Origin: Duganella sp. Leaf126
Lineage (GTDB): Bacteria > Pseudomonadota > Gammaproteobacteria > Burkholderiales > Burkholderiaceae_D
Length of the DNA stretch: 64,000 nucleotides
NCBI RefSeq assembly: GCF_001423125.1
Contig: NZ_LMNW01000032.1
Coordinates: forward strand, 62,214 to 126,213
Direction: 5' to 3'
Shown piece by piece: positions 57,160 to 64,000 of this stretch. The notes below the pieces were generated by a model. That model saw only the letters and a program-made list of their open reading frames with translations, was not told where the DNA came from and searched no databases. The number at the start of each line of letters is the position of its first letter. Position 1 is the first letter of the stretch. The translations under genes and the position numbers were made by a program.

Positions 57160-59688
57160 TCACGCCCCCTGCGCGCGGGGCGTGGCGTTTTTCACATAGG
57201 TCTCCAGCCAGGCATTGGTCTCGTACAGCATGTGCAGGATCGATTCGCGCGCCCGGTAGGCATGCGCTTCGTGCGGCAGCATCACCAGCCGCGCCGTGCC
57301 GCCCAGGCCCTTGATGGCCTGGAACATGCGCTCGCTCTGCATCGGGAAGGTGCCCGAGTTGCTGTCTTCGGCGCCGTGGATCAGCAGCATGGCGTCCTTG
57401 ATGCGGTCTGCATGGTTGAACGGCGACATGGCCTGGTACACGGCCGGCGCCTGCCAGTACGAGCGCTCCTCGGCCTGGAAGCCGAACGGCGTCAGGGTGC
57501 GGTTGTAGGCGCCGCTGCGGGCGATCCCGGCGCGGAACAGGCGCGTGTGGGCCAGCAGGTTGCCGGTCATGAAAGCGCCGTACGAGTGGCCGCCAATGGC
57601 CAGCCGGTCGCGGTCGGCCACGCCGCGCCGCACGACTTCTTCCACCGCCGCCTCGGCATCGGCCACCAGCTGCGCCAGATACGTGTCATTCGGCTCCTGC
57701 TCGCCGCTGCCGACGATCGGGAACGACGGATTGTCCAGCACCGCGTAGCCCATCGCCAGGAAGGCGGCCGGGCCCCAGTAGCTGACCGCATTGAAGCGGT
57801 ACGGCGAGCCGGTGGTCTGGCTGGCCGCGCCGGCCGACTTGAACTCGTGCGGGTAGGCCCACATCAGCAGCGGCAGCGGGCCGTCGCGGGCGCTGTCGTA
57901 ACCGGGCGGCAGCATCAGGGTGGCGGTCAGCTCCACGCCGTCGTGGCGCGCATAGCGGATCTGCTCCTTGCGGATGTCGCGCAGCTGCGGCGTGGGATGC
58001 GGATAACGGGTCAGCGCGCGCAGCTGGCGCTCGGCCGGCTGCGACAGGTCGCGCAGATAGTAGTTGGGGCGCTCCAGCGGCGACTCGCGCGTGGTCAGCA
58101 GCAGCGTGCCGCTGGCGTCGAGGACAGCCGCGACATTTTCGAAGACGGGTGCCGCGCTCTGGAACAGCCGGGTCTTCTCACGCGTGATCAGGTTCAGACG
58201 ATCGAGGAACGGCCGGTCGCCGTCGGGAGTGGCGCCCGCGCCGTCGAGCAGGATGGTGGTGCCGGGACCGATCAGCAGGCGCGGGTAGCCGCTGGCGTCG
58301 GCGCGCATGACCGGCGCGCCGGGGCTGTTGTAGCGGTCTTCGGATGAGCCGGCGTGGAGCAGTTCCGGCGCGATGTCCGGCCGATCCGGTGCGATGCGCC
58401 ACTGCCGGTACTGGCGCGTCTTGTGCCAGCGCTCGTTGAGCAGCGCCACGTCGTCGCGGCCCCAGGCCACACCCGCGTAACGCATGCTCAGGCGCGCCAG
58501 CAGCAGCGGCGGCGCCGCGAACGGCGCCGCCTGCAAATACACCAGGTCGCGCACGCCGTCGGGCGCCGGGCGCGCCGGATCGCCGCCATCCTGCGCTTCG
58601 GCCCACACCAGCGAGGCCGGTGCGTCGGCACGCCACGCGACATGGCGCACGCCTTCGGACACGGCGTCGTTCCCCGGCGGCAGACCTTCTTCCAGCGGCA
58701 GCACTGCCACCGTATGCAGCACCGCGCCGTGCAGGTCGCGCACCTCGATCCGCTCGCCGAAGCTCGCTGCCGTCACCAGGTAAGAGTACGGGCGGGTGAT
58801 GCTGTGGGTGAGCAGGTAGGCGCCGCCGGGCGCCACCGAGGTGCGCGAGAACGGCCCCGGTGCGCCGACCGGCCGCGCACTGCCATCGAGGTTCACGATC
58901 ACCATCTGCACGGTGACGTAATACTCGAACAGGCGCGCATCGTCTTCGCTGCGCAGCAGGTCCTGGTACGTGCGCAGCTGGCGCACCTCGCCATCGGCCT
59001 CGCTGTCCTGCACGACCGGACCGGTGGGCACCGCGCTCGCCTGCGGCGGCTTGCCGATGCCGGCCGGGCGCCAGTGCACCAGCAGGCCGCTGCTGTCGGG
59101 CAGCCAGTTGAAGCCGCGCGTGAGCACCGCCGACAGCGGCTGCGGCGACAGCTTGCGCGCGCGCCGCGCGGCGATATCGACCAGCCACAGTTCGACTGCG
59201 CCAGCGGGGTTGCCAGCGCCGCCCTCGAGGGCAACATGGGTGAAGGCCAGGTGGCGCTGGTCGGGCGACCAGGCCAGGTCCGACAGCCGCAGGGCCGGCG
59301 GCAGACCGGCGAGCGTGGTTTCTTCGCCGCTGGCGATATCGAGCAGCGCGAGGCCGGTGCCGAACGCAACGCGCGAACCGGCGCAGGTGCGCGGGTTGAT
59401 GCGCAGGCCGGCCAGCTTCAGTTCCGGTTGCGCCACCTCGGCGATGCCGGGCAGCGCCGGCGTCTGCACCACGGCCAGGAGGTCGCGGCGGGGACTGAGG
59501 CTCAACGCCGGCGTGCGCGGCGCATCGACGATGGCCTGCAGTGCCGCCGGTGGCAGCCGATAGCCGCCGGTATCGGCGGCGCTTTGCCGGGTGGCCCCAG
59601 GTGTGGCGGGATCGGGCGCAGTGGCCATCAGGCCAGTTGTTGCAGGCATGGCAGGCACGGCGGGCAGCGCGGTGGGCTGTAGTGTCAT
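57160..59688 (-). CDS. S9-family prolyl oligopeptidase-like peptidase without signal peptide (glutamyl-endopeptidase-like)
   Basis: 842 residues. A beta-propeller region (about 60-590) precedes the hydrolase domain. The catalytic triad is Ser702 in GGHSYGAFMTGN, Asp775 in HGAEDSNSGT and His809 in HEAHAYR. GGHSYGAF resembles the glutamyl-endopeptidase subgroup known from chloroplasts and bacteria. The N-terminus (MTLQPTALPAVPAMPATTG) lacks a signal peptide, so it should be cytosolic, unlike the S9 enzyme at 7.2 kb. AGGACCTTC stands before the chosen ATG; the frame is open further upstream but that part is repeat-derived. Its 3' end overlaps the tamB terminator. Confidence 0.85.
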   Translation of the reverse strand: MTLQPTALPAVPAMPATTGLMATAPDPATPGATRQSAADTGGYRLPPAALQAIVDAPRTPALSLSPRRDLLAVVQTPALPGIAEVAQPELKLAGLRINPRTCAGSRVAFGTGLALLDIASGEETTLAGLPPALRLSDLAWSPDQRHLAFTHVALEGGAGNPAGAVELWLVDIAARRARKLSPQPLSAVLTRGFNWLPDSSGLLVHWRPAGIGKPPQASAVPTGPVVQDSEADGEVRQLRTYQDLLRSEDDARLFEYYVTVQMVIVNLDGSARPVGAPGPFSRTSVAPGGAYLLTHSITRPYSYLVTAASFGERIEVRDLHGAVLHTVAVLPLEEGLPPGNDAVSEGVRHVAWRADAPASLVWAEAQDGGDPARPAPDGVRDLVYLQAAPFAAPPLLLARLSMRYAGVAWGRDDVALLNERWHKTRQYRQWRIAPDRPDIAPELLHAGSSEDRYNSPGAPVMRADASGYPRLLIGPGTTILLDGAGATPDGDRPFLDRLNLITREKTRLFQSAAPVFENVAAVLDASGTLLLTTRESPLERPNYYLRDLSQPAERQLRALTRYPHPTPQLRDIRKEQIRYARHDGVELTATLMLPPGYDSARDGPLPLLMWAYPHEFKSAGAASQTTGSPYRFNAVSYWGPAAFLAMGYAVLDNPSFPIVGSGEQEPNDTYLAQLVADAEAAVEEVVRRGVADRDRLAIGGHSYGAFMTGNLLAHTRLFRAGIARSGAYNRTLTPFGFQAEERSYWQAPAVYQAMSPFNHADRIKDAMLLIHGAEDSNSGTFPMQSERMFQAIKGLGGTARLVMLPHEAHAYRARESILHMLYETNAWLETYVKNATPRAQGA
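57161..57192 (+). terminator. Rho-independent terminator of tamAB
   Basis: CACGCCCC (57161-57168) pairs with GGGGCGTG (57177-57184), followed by GCG and five T (57188-57192). The hairpin lies inside the 3' end of the convergent S9 peptidase gene, whose last codons it constrains. Confidence 0.8.
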
Positions 59689-59700
59689 GAAGGTCCTTTC

Positions 59701-59760
59701 GGTGGCCGGCAGTCCGGTGGCCGGCAATCCGGTGGCCGGCACCCCGGTGGCCGGCAATCG
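59701..59760. repeat. Four tandem 15-bp repeats upstream of the S9 peptidase gene
   Basis: Four head-to-tail units of GGTGGCCGGCANNCS (GGTGGCCGGCAGTCC, then AATCC, ACCCC and AATCG variants of the last five bases) at exact 15-base period, starting 13 bases upstream of the S9 start codon. The first ten bases of each unit are identical. Confidence 0.9.
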
Positions 59761-59880
59761 GGGCGCTGCGCAGGTCGCGTTTGCCACCCGAGTGTGCGCA
59801 TGCGGGCAGCGAATGTCAATCGCCGCCCGCACCACTCTGGCGTACAATCGCTGTTCTCGAAAAATCGCCGTGGACTGCTT

Positions 59881-60414
59881 ATGGAAATGACTACTATCGT
59901 GCTGTTGCTGCTGGTGCCGGTGGCCGTGTGGCGCATCTACTCGCGCGTCAAGGCCATGCTGGTGCGCACCCAGTCCGAACTGTGGAAGCACTACGCGGTC
60001 GGCGCCGTGATGGCAGCCGCGCTGGTGGCGCTGGTGGTGGTCTCGATCGGCAAATGGCCGGCGCTGGGCGCCCTGGTGGCTGGCGCCGTGCTGGGCGCCT
60101 ACCTGGGCCGGCGCCAGTTCGCCCTCACCCGCCTGCGTAATATCCCGGAAGGCTTTTTCTATACGCCCGACCGCCGCCTGCCGCTGCTGATCATCATGCT
60201 GTTCGTCAGCCGCCTGATCTACCGCCTGTTCGAAGCCTACCTGCACATGCACGACGGTATCGCACTCGATCCCGACTTCCTCGGCAGCCCGGTCACCACC
60301 GTGGTCTTCGGCCTGCTGGCCGGCTTCTACCTGACGTACAGCGTGCTGCTGGCGCGCTGGCACAAGCGCCAGACGCCGCTGCCAAAGCCGATCAACATCT
60401 TCGACATCAAATAA
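59881..60414 (+). CDS. CcdC-like (DUF1453) inner-membrane protein
   Basis: 177 residues with about four to five membrane helices (TTIVLLLLVPVAVWRIY, VGAVMAAALVALVVVSIGKW, LGALVAGAVLGAYLGRRQF, LPLLIIMLFVSRLIYRLF, TTVVFGLLAGFYLTYSVLL). The order and the GRRQFALTRLRN-type loop resemble CcdC/DUF1453 proteins. The role is unknown outside Bacillus, where CcdC is dispensable. I take the Met at 59881; frames further upstream are open but not membrane-like. Confidence 0.72.
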   Translation: MEMTTIVLLLLVPVAVWRIYSRVKAMLVRTQSELWKHYAVGAVMAAALVALVVVSIGKWPALGALVAGAVLGAYLGRRQFALTRLRNIPEGFFYTPDRRLPLLIIMLFVSRLIYRLFEAYLHMHDGIALDPDFLGSPVTTVVFGLLAGFYLTYSVLLARWHKRQTPLPKPINIFDIK

Positions 60415-60418
60415 ACAA

Positions 60419-60446
60419 AGGGCAGCGAGTGCAAACTCCCTGCCCT
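60419..60446. terminator. Hairpin between convergent membrane-protein and SMC-like genes
   Basis: AGGGCAG (60419-60425) and CTGCCCT (60440-60446) flank a 14-base loop in the 52-base gap between the two stop codons. There is no clear U-tract, so termination by it is uncertain. Confidence 0.35.
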
Positions 60447-60466
60447 GTTGACTTCCCGCTCGGCGA

Positions 60467-63313
60467 TCAGGCTGCCTTGGCTGCCTTGGTATCCCCCGGC
60501 TCCGGCGTACGCCGCTGCAGCACGAAGATCGGCTGCGCCCACTGCGTGTCCTTCTTCTTCTTGCTGGTGATGAGCGTCAGTTCGGAAGGGTCGTAGACGT
60601 CGGTGTTGTGCGTGAGCGGCGTCGTCATCAGGTACTGGGCGTCGGTGTTCTTGAGGAACTCGCCGACCAGCTGGATGTTGCGGATGTCCAGGTGGGCGAA
60701 CGGTTCGTCGATGAACACGAAGCCGCCCGAACCTTCTTCCGATTTCAGCAGCGCGATCAGCAGCACCAGCGACTTCATGACCTGCTGGCCGCCCGATGCT
60801 TCGCCGTCGTTCATGCCGATCACGCCCTTGCCGTCGAACTTGAAGCGCACGTGCAGCCCGGCCTGGGCCAGCAGCACGTCGTCGTTTTCCAGCTTGACCG
60901 GATCGGCGTGCACCTCGATGCCGGCCAGTTCGCCGAGCTCCTTGATGTTCTTCGAATAGGTCTTGATGGTGTAGCGCAGCCGCTCCATGTAGGCGCCGCG
61001 CGCATTGCCGGTCGCTTCGATGGCGCGGTTGTTCTGGTAGCGGCGCTCTTCGGTTTCCGACTGGCGTCCGCTCAGCTGCTCGTTGAGGCGCTGGTACTGG
61101 TCGATCACGGTGGCGTCCAGTTCCCAGTCGCTGCGCGCCAGGCTCGCTTCGAGCGTGTGCAGGCGCAGCGTGACCTGGTGCGTGTTCTGGTGCTCGGCCA
61201 CCAGCGCCAGGCGACGCTCGAGGCGGCGCCAGGCCTTGGGCAGGTGGCGCCAATTCTTGCGCAGCGTGAGCAGCGCACGGGCATGATCGGCGCGCTGCTC
61301 GATCTGGCGCTTGAGGTTCAGGCGCGTGCCCGCTTCCGCCTCCGACAGCGCGAAGCGCGCGTTCTGGCAGGTGGTGTCGGCGCGGGTGCGCGCCACCACG
61401 GCGGTCTTGATCAGGTTTTGCAATTCGCCCAGGCGGCTGCCCACCTCGGTGCGCTCGGCGCGCAGTGGCACCGCGTTGCGCGCCGCTTCCTCGAACTCGT
61501 CGTGACGCGCCGCCAGCTCCTTGGCCGCATCCACACCCGCCAGGCGGGTTTTCAGGGCGCTGATCTCGGACGCCAGTTTCGATACTGCCAGCGTCAGCGT
61601 GTCTTCCTGCGCTTCCAGCGCCGGCAAGGCCTTCTGGATTGCTTCCATGCGCTGGGTGCGGCCGGCCGTGCCGAAGCGGTAGCGCGACGCTTCCACGAAC
61701 AGCGAGCGGCCGCCGCGGCGTTCGCGGTGGTAGGCGTCCGGCGTGATCCATTCGTCGTTGTTACCGAGCTTGGCGCCGGCATCGACGCTGTCGACGCGGG
61801 TGATGCGCGAGAGCTGTTCGACCAGCCAGCTCGGCACCTTGGCGGCGAACTTCACCACCGACATCAGGCTGTCGTCGCGCGTGGCATGGGCCGTCACCAG
61901 GTCGGTGACGATGAAGTGGCGATAGCGCTCCTTCTCGGCCAGGCGGTAGGCCGACGTGGCGTCGCTGGCCTTGTCGAGCAGCACCACCGATGCATAACCA
62001 CCGAGCACGCCTTCCACCGCGCCTTGCCAGCGCGGGTCGGTCACTTCCACGATATCGGACAGCATGGCGTGGCTGATGCCGGCGTCGTTCAGGGCGCGGC
62101 GCATGCTGCGCTGCGCTTCCGGTTCCGGCATCGCGGTCTTGCCTTGCAGGGCCGAGATGGTGGCCATCTCGCCGGCGATTTTCGCGGCCACCGCATCGCG
62201 CGCGGTGCGCTGGCGCGCCAGTTCGATTTCCTTTTCCTGCAGCTGCTGCGCCACTTCGGCCAGGTCGGCGCCGGAATCGGCGGCCAGCTTCTGCAGGCGC
62301 GCCTTTTGTTCGAGCAGACTGTCGAGCGGCTTGAGTTTGCCGTTGATCAGGTTCAGGCGCGATTGCAGCGACGTCGATTCCTGCTCCAGCACCGTCTCGT
62401 GCTGCTGCGCCTCAGTCAGCGCCTTGGCGAAGCTGGTGACGGCGTTGCGCTTGTCGGCCAGCTGGGCGTCGGCCTGCTGCAGCGGCTTGCGCGCTTCGCG
62501 CAGCTGGCGGCTGATGTTGGCCTGCTTCTCGCGCGCCTCGTGGTATTCGAGCGTGGGCAGCGCTTCTTCCTGCAGGTTGCGGCGTTCCTTGTTCAGGTCT
62601 TCCCACTGGTGGTAGTTGGCCACGCGCAGGCGCAAGCCTTCCAGGTTGGTCTTGGACGCGTCGAGTTCCGCTTCGAAGCGTTTCAGTTCTTCCTCGGTAT
62701 CGCGCTGGTGGCGCTTGGCTTCATCGTAGGCGTCCAGCACTTCCTTGTCGCCGAAGACCTGGAACACCAGGTCGAGCAACTGGCGCGGCGCGTACTCGCA
62801 CAGCTTGTCGGTCTCGCCCTGCTCCAGTGCCAGCACCTTGGCCATGGCCGGCGACAGGCCGGCGTTGGCCAGGCGCTTGCGGTAGTTTTCCACGCCGAGC
62901 CAGTCGTTGCCGACCTCGCCGATGTCTTCGATCTGCACATTCCCGGGTCGCATCAGGTACTGGCGCTTCCAGTCGCCGCCGTTTTTCTGGATCTGGCAGA
63001 ACAGCGTCACTTCGTCGTCGCTGAAGAAGCCGGAACTGCGGAACGGCCGGTTCGACAGCTGCCGGCCGACGGCCTTGTTATCGACCACCGCGCGCAGCCA
63101 GGCCGTTTGCTGGCCGCTGTGACGCGCGTAGTGTTTATAGGTGCGGCCCATCGAGCAATCGAGGCCGAACAGCGTGCGCAAGGCGTCGAGCAGCGTGGTC
63201 TTGCCGGAGCCGTTCTGGCCGGCGATGGTGATGATCTTGGCGTCGAGCGGAATGTTCTTGATGCGCTGCCAGTAATCCCAGTGGACCAGCTCCAGCGATT
63301 TGATATGAAACAT
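60467..63313 (-). CDS. SMC-like ATPase, probable MksB/JetC-type condensin subunit
   Basis: 948 residues. The N-terminal ATPase half has Walker A GQNGSGKT (32-39). Two long coiled-coil arms flank a central globular hinge (about 405-560; TDPRWQGAVEGVLGGYASVVLL). The C-terminal half has the ABC signature ASGGQ (839-843) and Walker B FVFIDEP with D869-E870. This is a complete SMC fold. The length (about 940) and the small winged-helix protein encoded just upstream fit MksB-type bacterial condensins, which act in chromosome organisation. JetC of the Wadjet plasmid-defence system is the close alternative, but no JetD-type nuclease gene follows. AAGGAT precedes the ATG, three bases after the partner's stop. 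Confidence 0.75.
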   Translation of the reverse strand: MFHIKSLELVHWDYWQRIKNIPLDAKIITIAGQNGSGKTTLLDALRTLFGLDCSMGRTYKHYARHSGQQTAWLRAVVDNKAVGRQLSNRPFRSSGFFSDDEVTLFCQIQKNGGDWKRQYLMRPGNVQIEDIGEVGNDWLGVENYRKRLANAGLSPAMAKVLALEQGETDKLCEYAPRQLLDLVFQVFGDKEVLDAYDEAKRHQRDTEEELKRFEAELDASKTNLEGLRLRVANYHQWEDLNKERRNLQEEALPTLEYHEAREKQANISRQLREARKPLQQADAQLADKRNAVTSFAKALTEAQQHETVLEQESTSLQSRLNLINGKLKPLDSLLEQKARLQKLAADSGADLAEVAQQLQEKEIELARQRTARDAVAAKIAGEMATISALQGKTAMPEPEAQRSMRRALNDAGISHAMLSDIVEVTDPRWQGAVEGVLGGYASVVLLDKASDATSAYRLAEKERYRHFIVTDLVTAHATRDDSLMSVVKFAAKVPSWLVEQLSRITRVDSVDAGAKLGNNDEWITPDAYHRERRGGRSLFVEASRYRFGTAGRTQRMEAIQKALPALEAQEDTLTLAVSKLASEISALKTRLAGVDAAKELAARHDEFEEAARNAVPLRAERTEVGSRLGELQNLIKTAVVARTRADTTCQNARFALSEAEAGTRLNLKRQIEQRADHARALLTLRKNWRHLPKAWRRLERRLALVAEHQNTHQVTLRLHTLEASLARSDWELDATVIDQYQRLNEQLSGRQSETEERRYQNNRAIEATGNARGAYMERLRYTIKTYSKNIKELGELAGIEVHADPVKLENDDVLLAQAGLHVRFKFDGKGVIGMNDGEASGGQQVMKSLVLLIALLKSEEGSGGFVFIDEPFAHLDIRNIQLVGEFLKNTDAQYLMTTPLTHNTDVYDPSELTLITSKKKKDTQWAQPIFVLQRRTPEPGDTKAAKAA

Positions 63314-63316
63314 GGC

Positions 63317-64000
63317 TTAATCCTTGGATGGTTCTTGCGGTGCTTGCGGCGCGTCGTACGGTACATCGAACACCGGCACGGCATTGCCATCGGCGTCGAA
63401 GTCGGGGTTCTCCAGCTCCGGCTCCGCGGTATCGACGGCGTTCGGCGCATCGTCCTCGTAGGGACGCGGCTTGGGTGCGCGGCGCGGCACGGCCACCACT
63501 TGCGGCGGCGTGCGTTTGAACACGTCGGCCAGTGCACCGTTGATGATGCGCTCCTTGAGCAGGTCGGTATCCATCAGCAGATCGAGCAGCGGGCCTTCGA
63601 GCACCACGTCGCCGCGGCGCTCGATGAATCCGAGCTTGGCCAGGATGCTGAGGTTCATGTCGAGACGGGTCTTTTTACCGAGCTTGTCGCCGAAATCGGC
63701 CAGCAGCGCCTTGTAGGCGATGCCGATCGAGGTGTCTTCGGCGCGCGGCAGCGGGCGCTCGGTGCCGAACATGTCGTTCTGCTTGTCGTCGGCGTGCTGG
63801 TGGTTTTCCTGGCGCTCGCGCTTGGGCAGGATGATCTGCGCCCACAGCACCACCAGCAAGGCCACGCCGTCGCGCGACAGGCCGAAGTTATTGTTCTGCC
63901 AGACATCCTTGGCGCCGAAAATCTTCGGTTCGATATTGCGCGTGAGCGCCACGGTGACATGGTCGGCATACACATTGTCGAGCAGTTTCAGGCCCACGGC
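63317..64000 (-). CDS. Condensin accessory protein, MksE/JetB-like (5' end outside window)
   Basis: At least 226 residues, open to the right edge of the window. The first possible start inside (GTG at 63997) is probably not the true one. A helical, winged-helix-like region (LLVVLWAQIILPKRERQ..., SIGIAYKALLADFGDKLGKK..., LSILAKLGFIERRGDVVLEGPL) is followed by an acidic, Pro-rich tail. The fold pattern and its place three bases upstream of an SMC gene match MukE/MksE/JetB partners, which dock on the kleisin. The kleisin gene would be expected further right. The family call is inferred mainly from context. Confidence 0.6.
   Translation of the reverse strand, partial: AVGLKLLDNVYADHVTVALTRNIEPKIFGAKDVWQNNNFGLSRDGVALLVVLWAQIILPKRERQENHQHADDKQNDMFGTERPLPRAEDTSIGIAYKALLADFGDKLGKKTRLDMNLSILAKLGFIERRGDVVLEGPLLDLLMDTDLLKERIINGALADVFKRTPPQVVAVPRRAPKPRPYEDDAPNAVDTAEPELENPDFDADGNAVPVFDVPYDAPQAPQEPSKD

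Noticed and set aside
60467-64000. Wadjet anti-plasmid defence system
   Set aside because: The JetD-type nuclease is absent downstream and the kleisin gene lies outside the window; current evidence fits MksB/MksE better.

Overview
The window is a compact, very GC-rich stretch of bacterial chromosome. Gene content (ExbBD/TonB receptor systems, Tat-exported oxidases, TamAB, QueC, PhoX, an MshQ-like protein, many c-di-GMP and chemotaxis proteins) points to a free-living Gram-negative betaproteobacterium, most likely Oxalobacteraceae (Massilia/Duganella/Janthinobacterium group). That placement is inferred from gene types and codon usage; no rRNA or tRNA marker lies in the window.

Left part (1-12.3 kb): the end of an exbB-exbD pair; a Tat-exported bicupin oxalate decarboxylase followed by an NRAMP Mn2+ transporter, with a convergent LysR regulator; a chemoreceptor; a secreted S9 peptidase; and a NemR-like electrophile-response cluster (TetR repressor, YqhD-like aldehyde reductase, DJ-1/PfpI protein) with two matching TAGAC-N5-GTCTA operators; then a PsiF-like protein.

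Centre-left (12.4-30 kb): a large two-module sensor protein ending in a CheW-like domain, an MFS carboxylate transporter, two tail-to-tail DUF2807 genes, a MazG-like hydrolase and an esterase. Next comes a four-gene minus-strand operon: Tat-signalled FAD amine oxidase, cytochrome c, signal-peptide-bearing RidA and TonB receptor. It looks like a periplasmic oxidative-deamination module. Upstream of it lies a solitary Tn7 TnsB homologue whose catalytic DDE residues read D-A-A. That gene is coupled to a 45-residue ORF, and no other Tn7 gene is present. A DEAD-box helicase with two DbpA-type RNA-binding domains follows.

Centre-right (30-50.4 kb): hydrolases, an M28 peptidase behind four phased TTACA repeats, an orphan MshQ-like adhesin behind a palindrome spanning a -10 box, a dienelactone hydrolase/thioesterase pair, a PhoX-like phosphatase with a possible Pho box, an HD-GYP response regulator, a GAF histidine kinase, a CHASE/PAS/GAF/GGDEF diguanylate cyclase and queC.

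Right part (50.5-64 kb): tamA-tamB, a cytosolic S9 peptidase, a CcdC-like membrane protein, and an SMC-like ATPase with its small winged-helix partner (MksB/MksE-like), the latter cut by the window end. No prophage, CRISPR array, active insertion sequence or RNA gene was seen.
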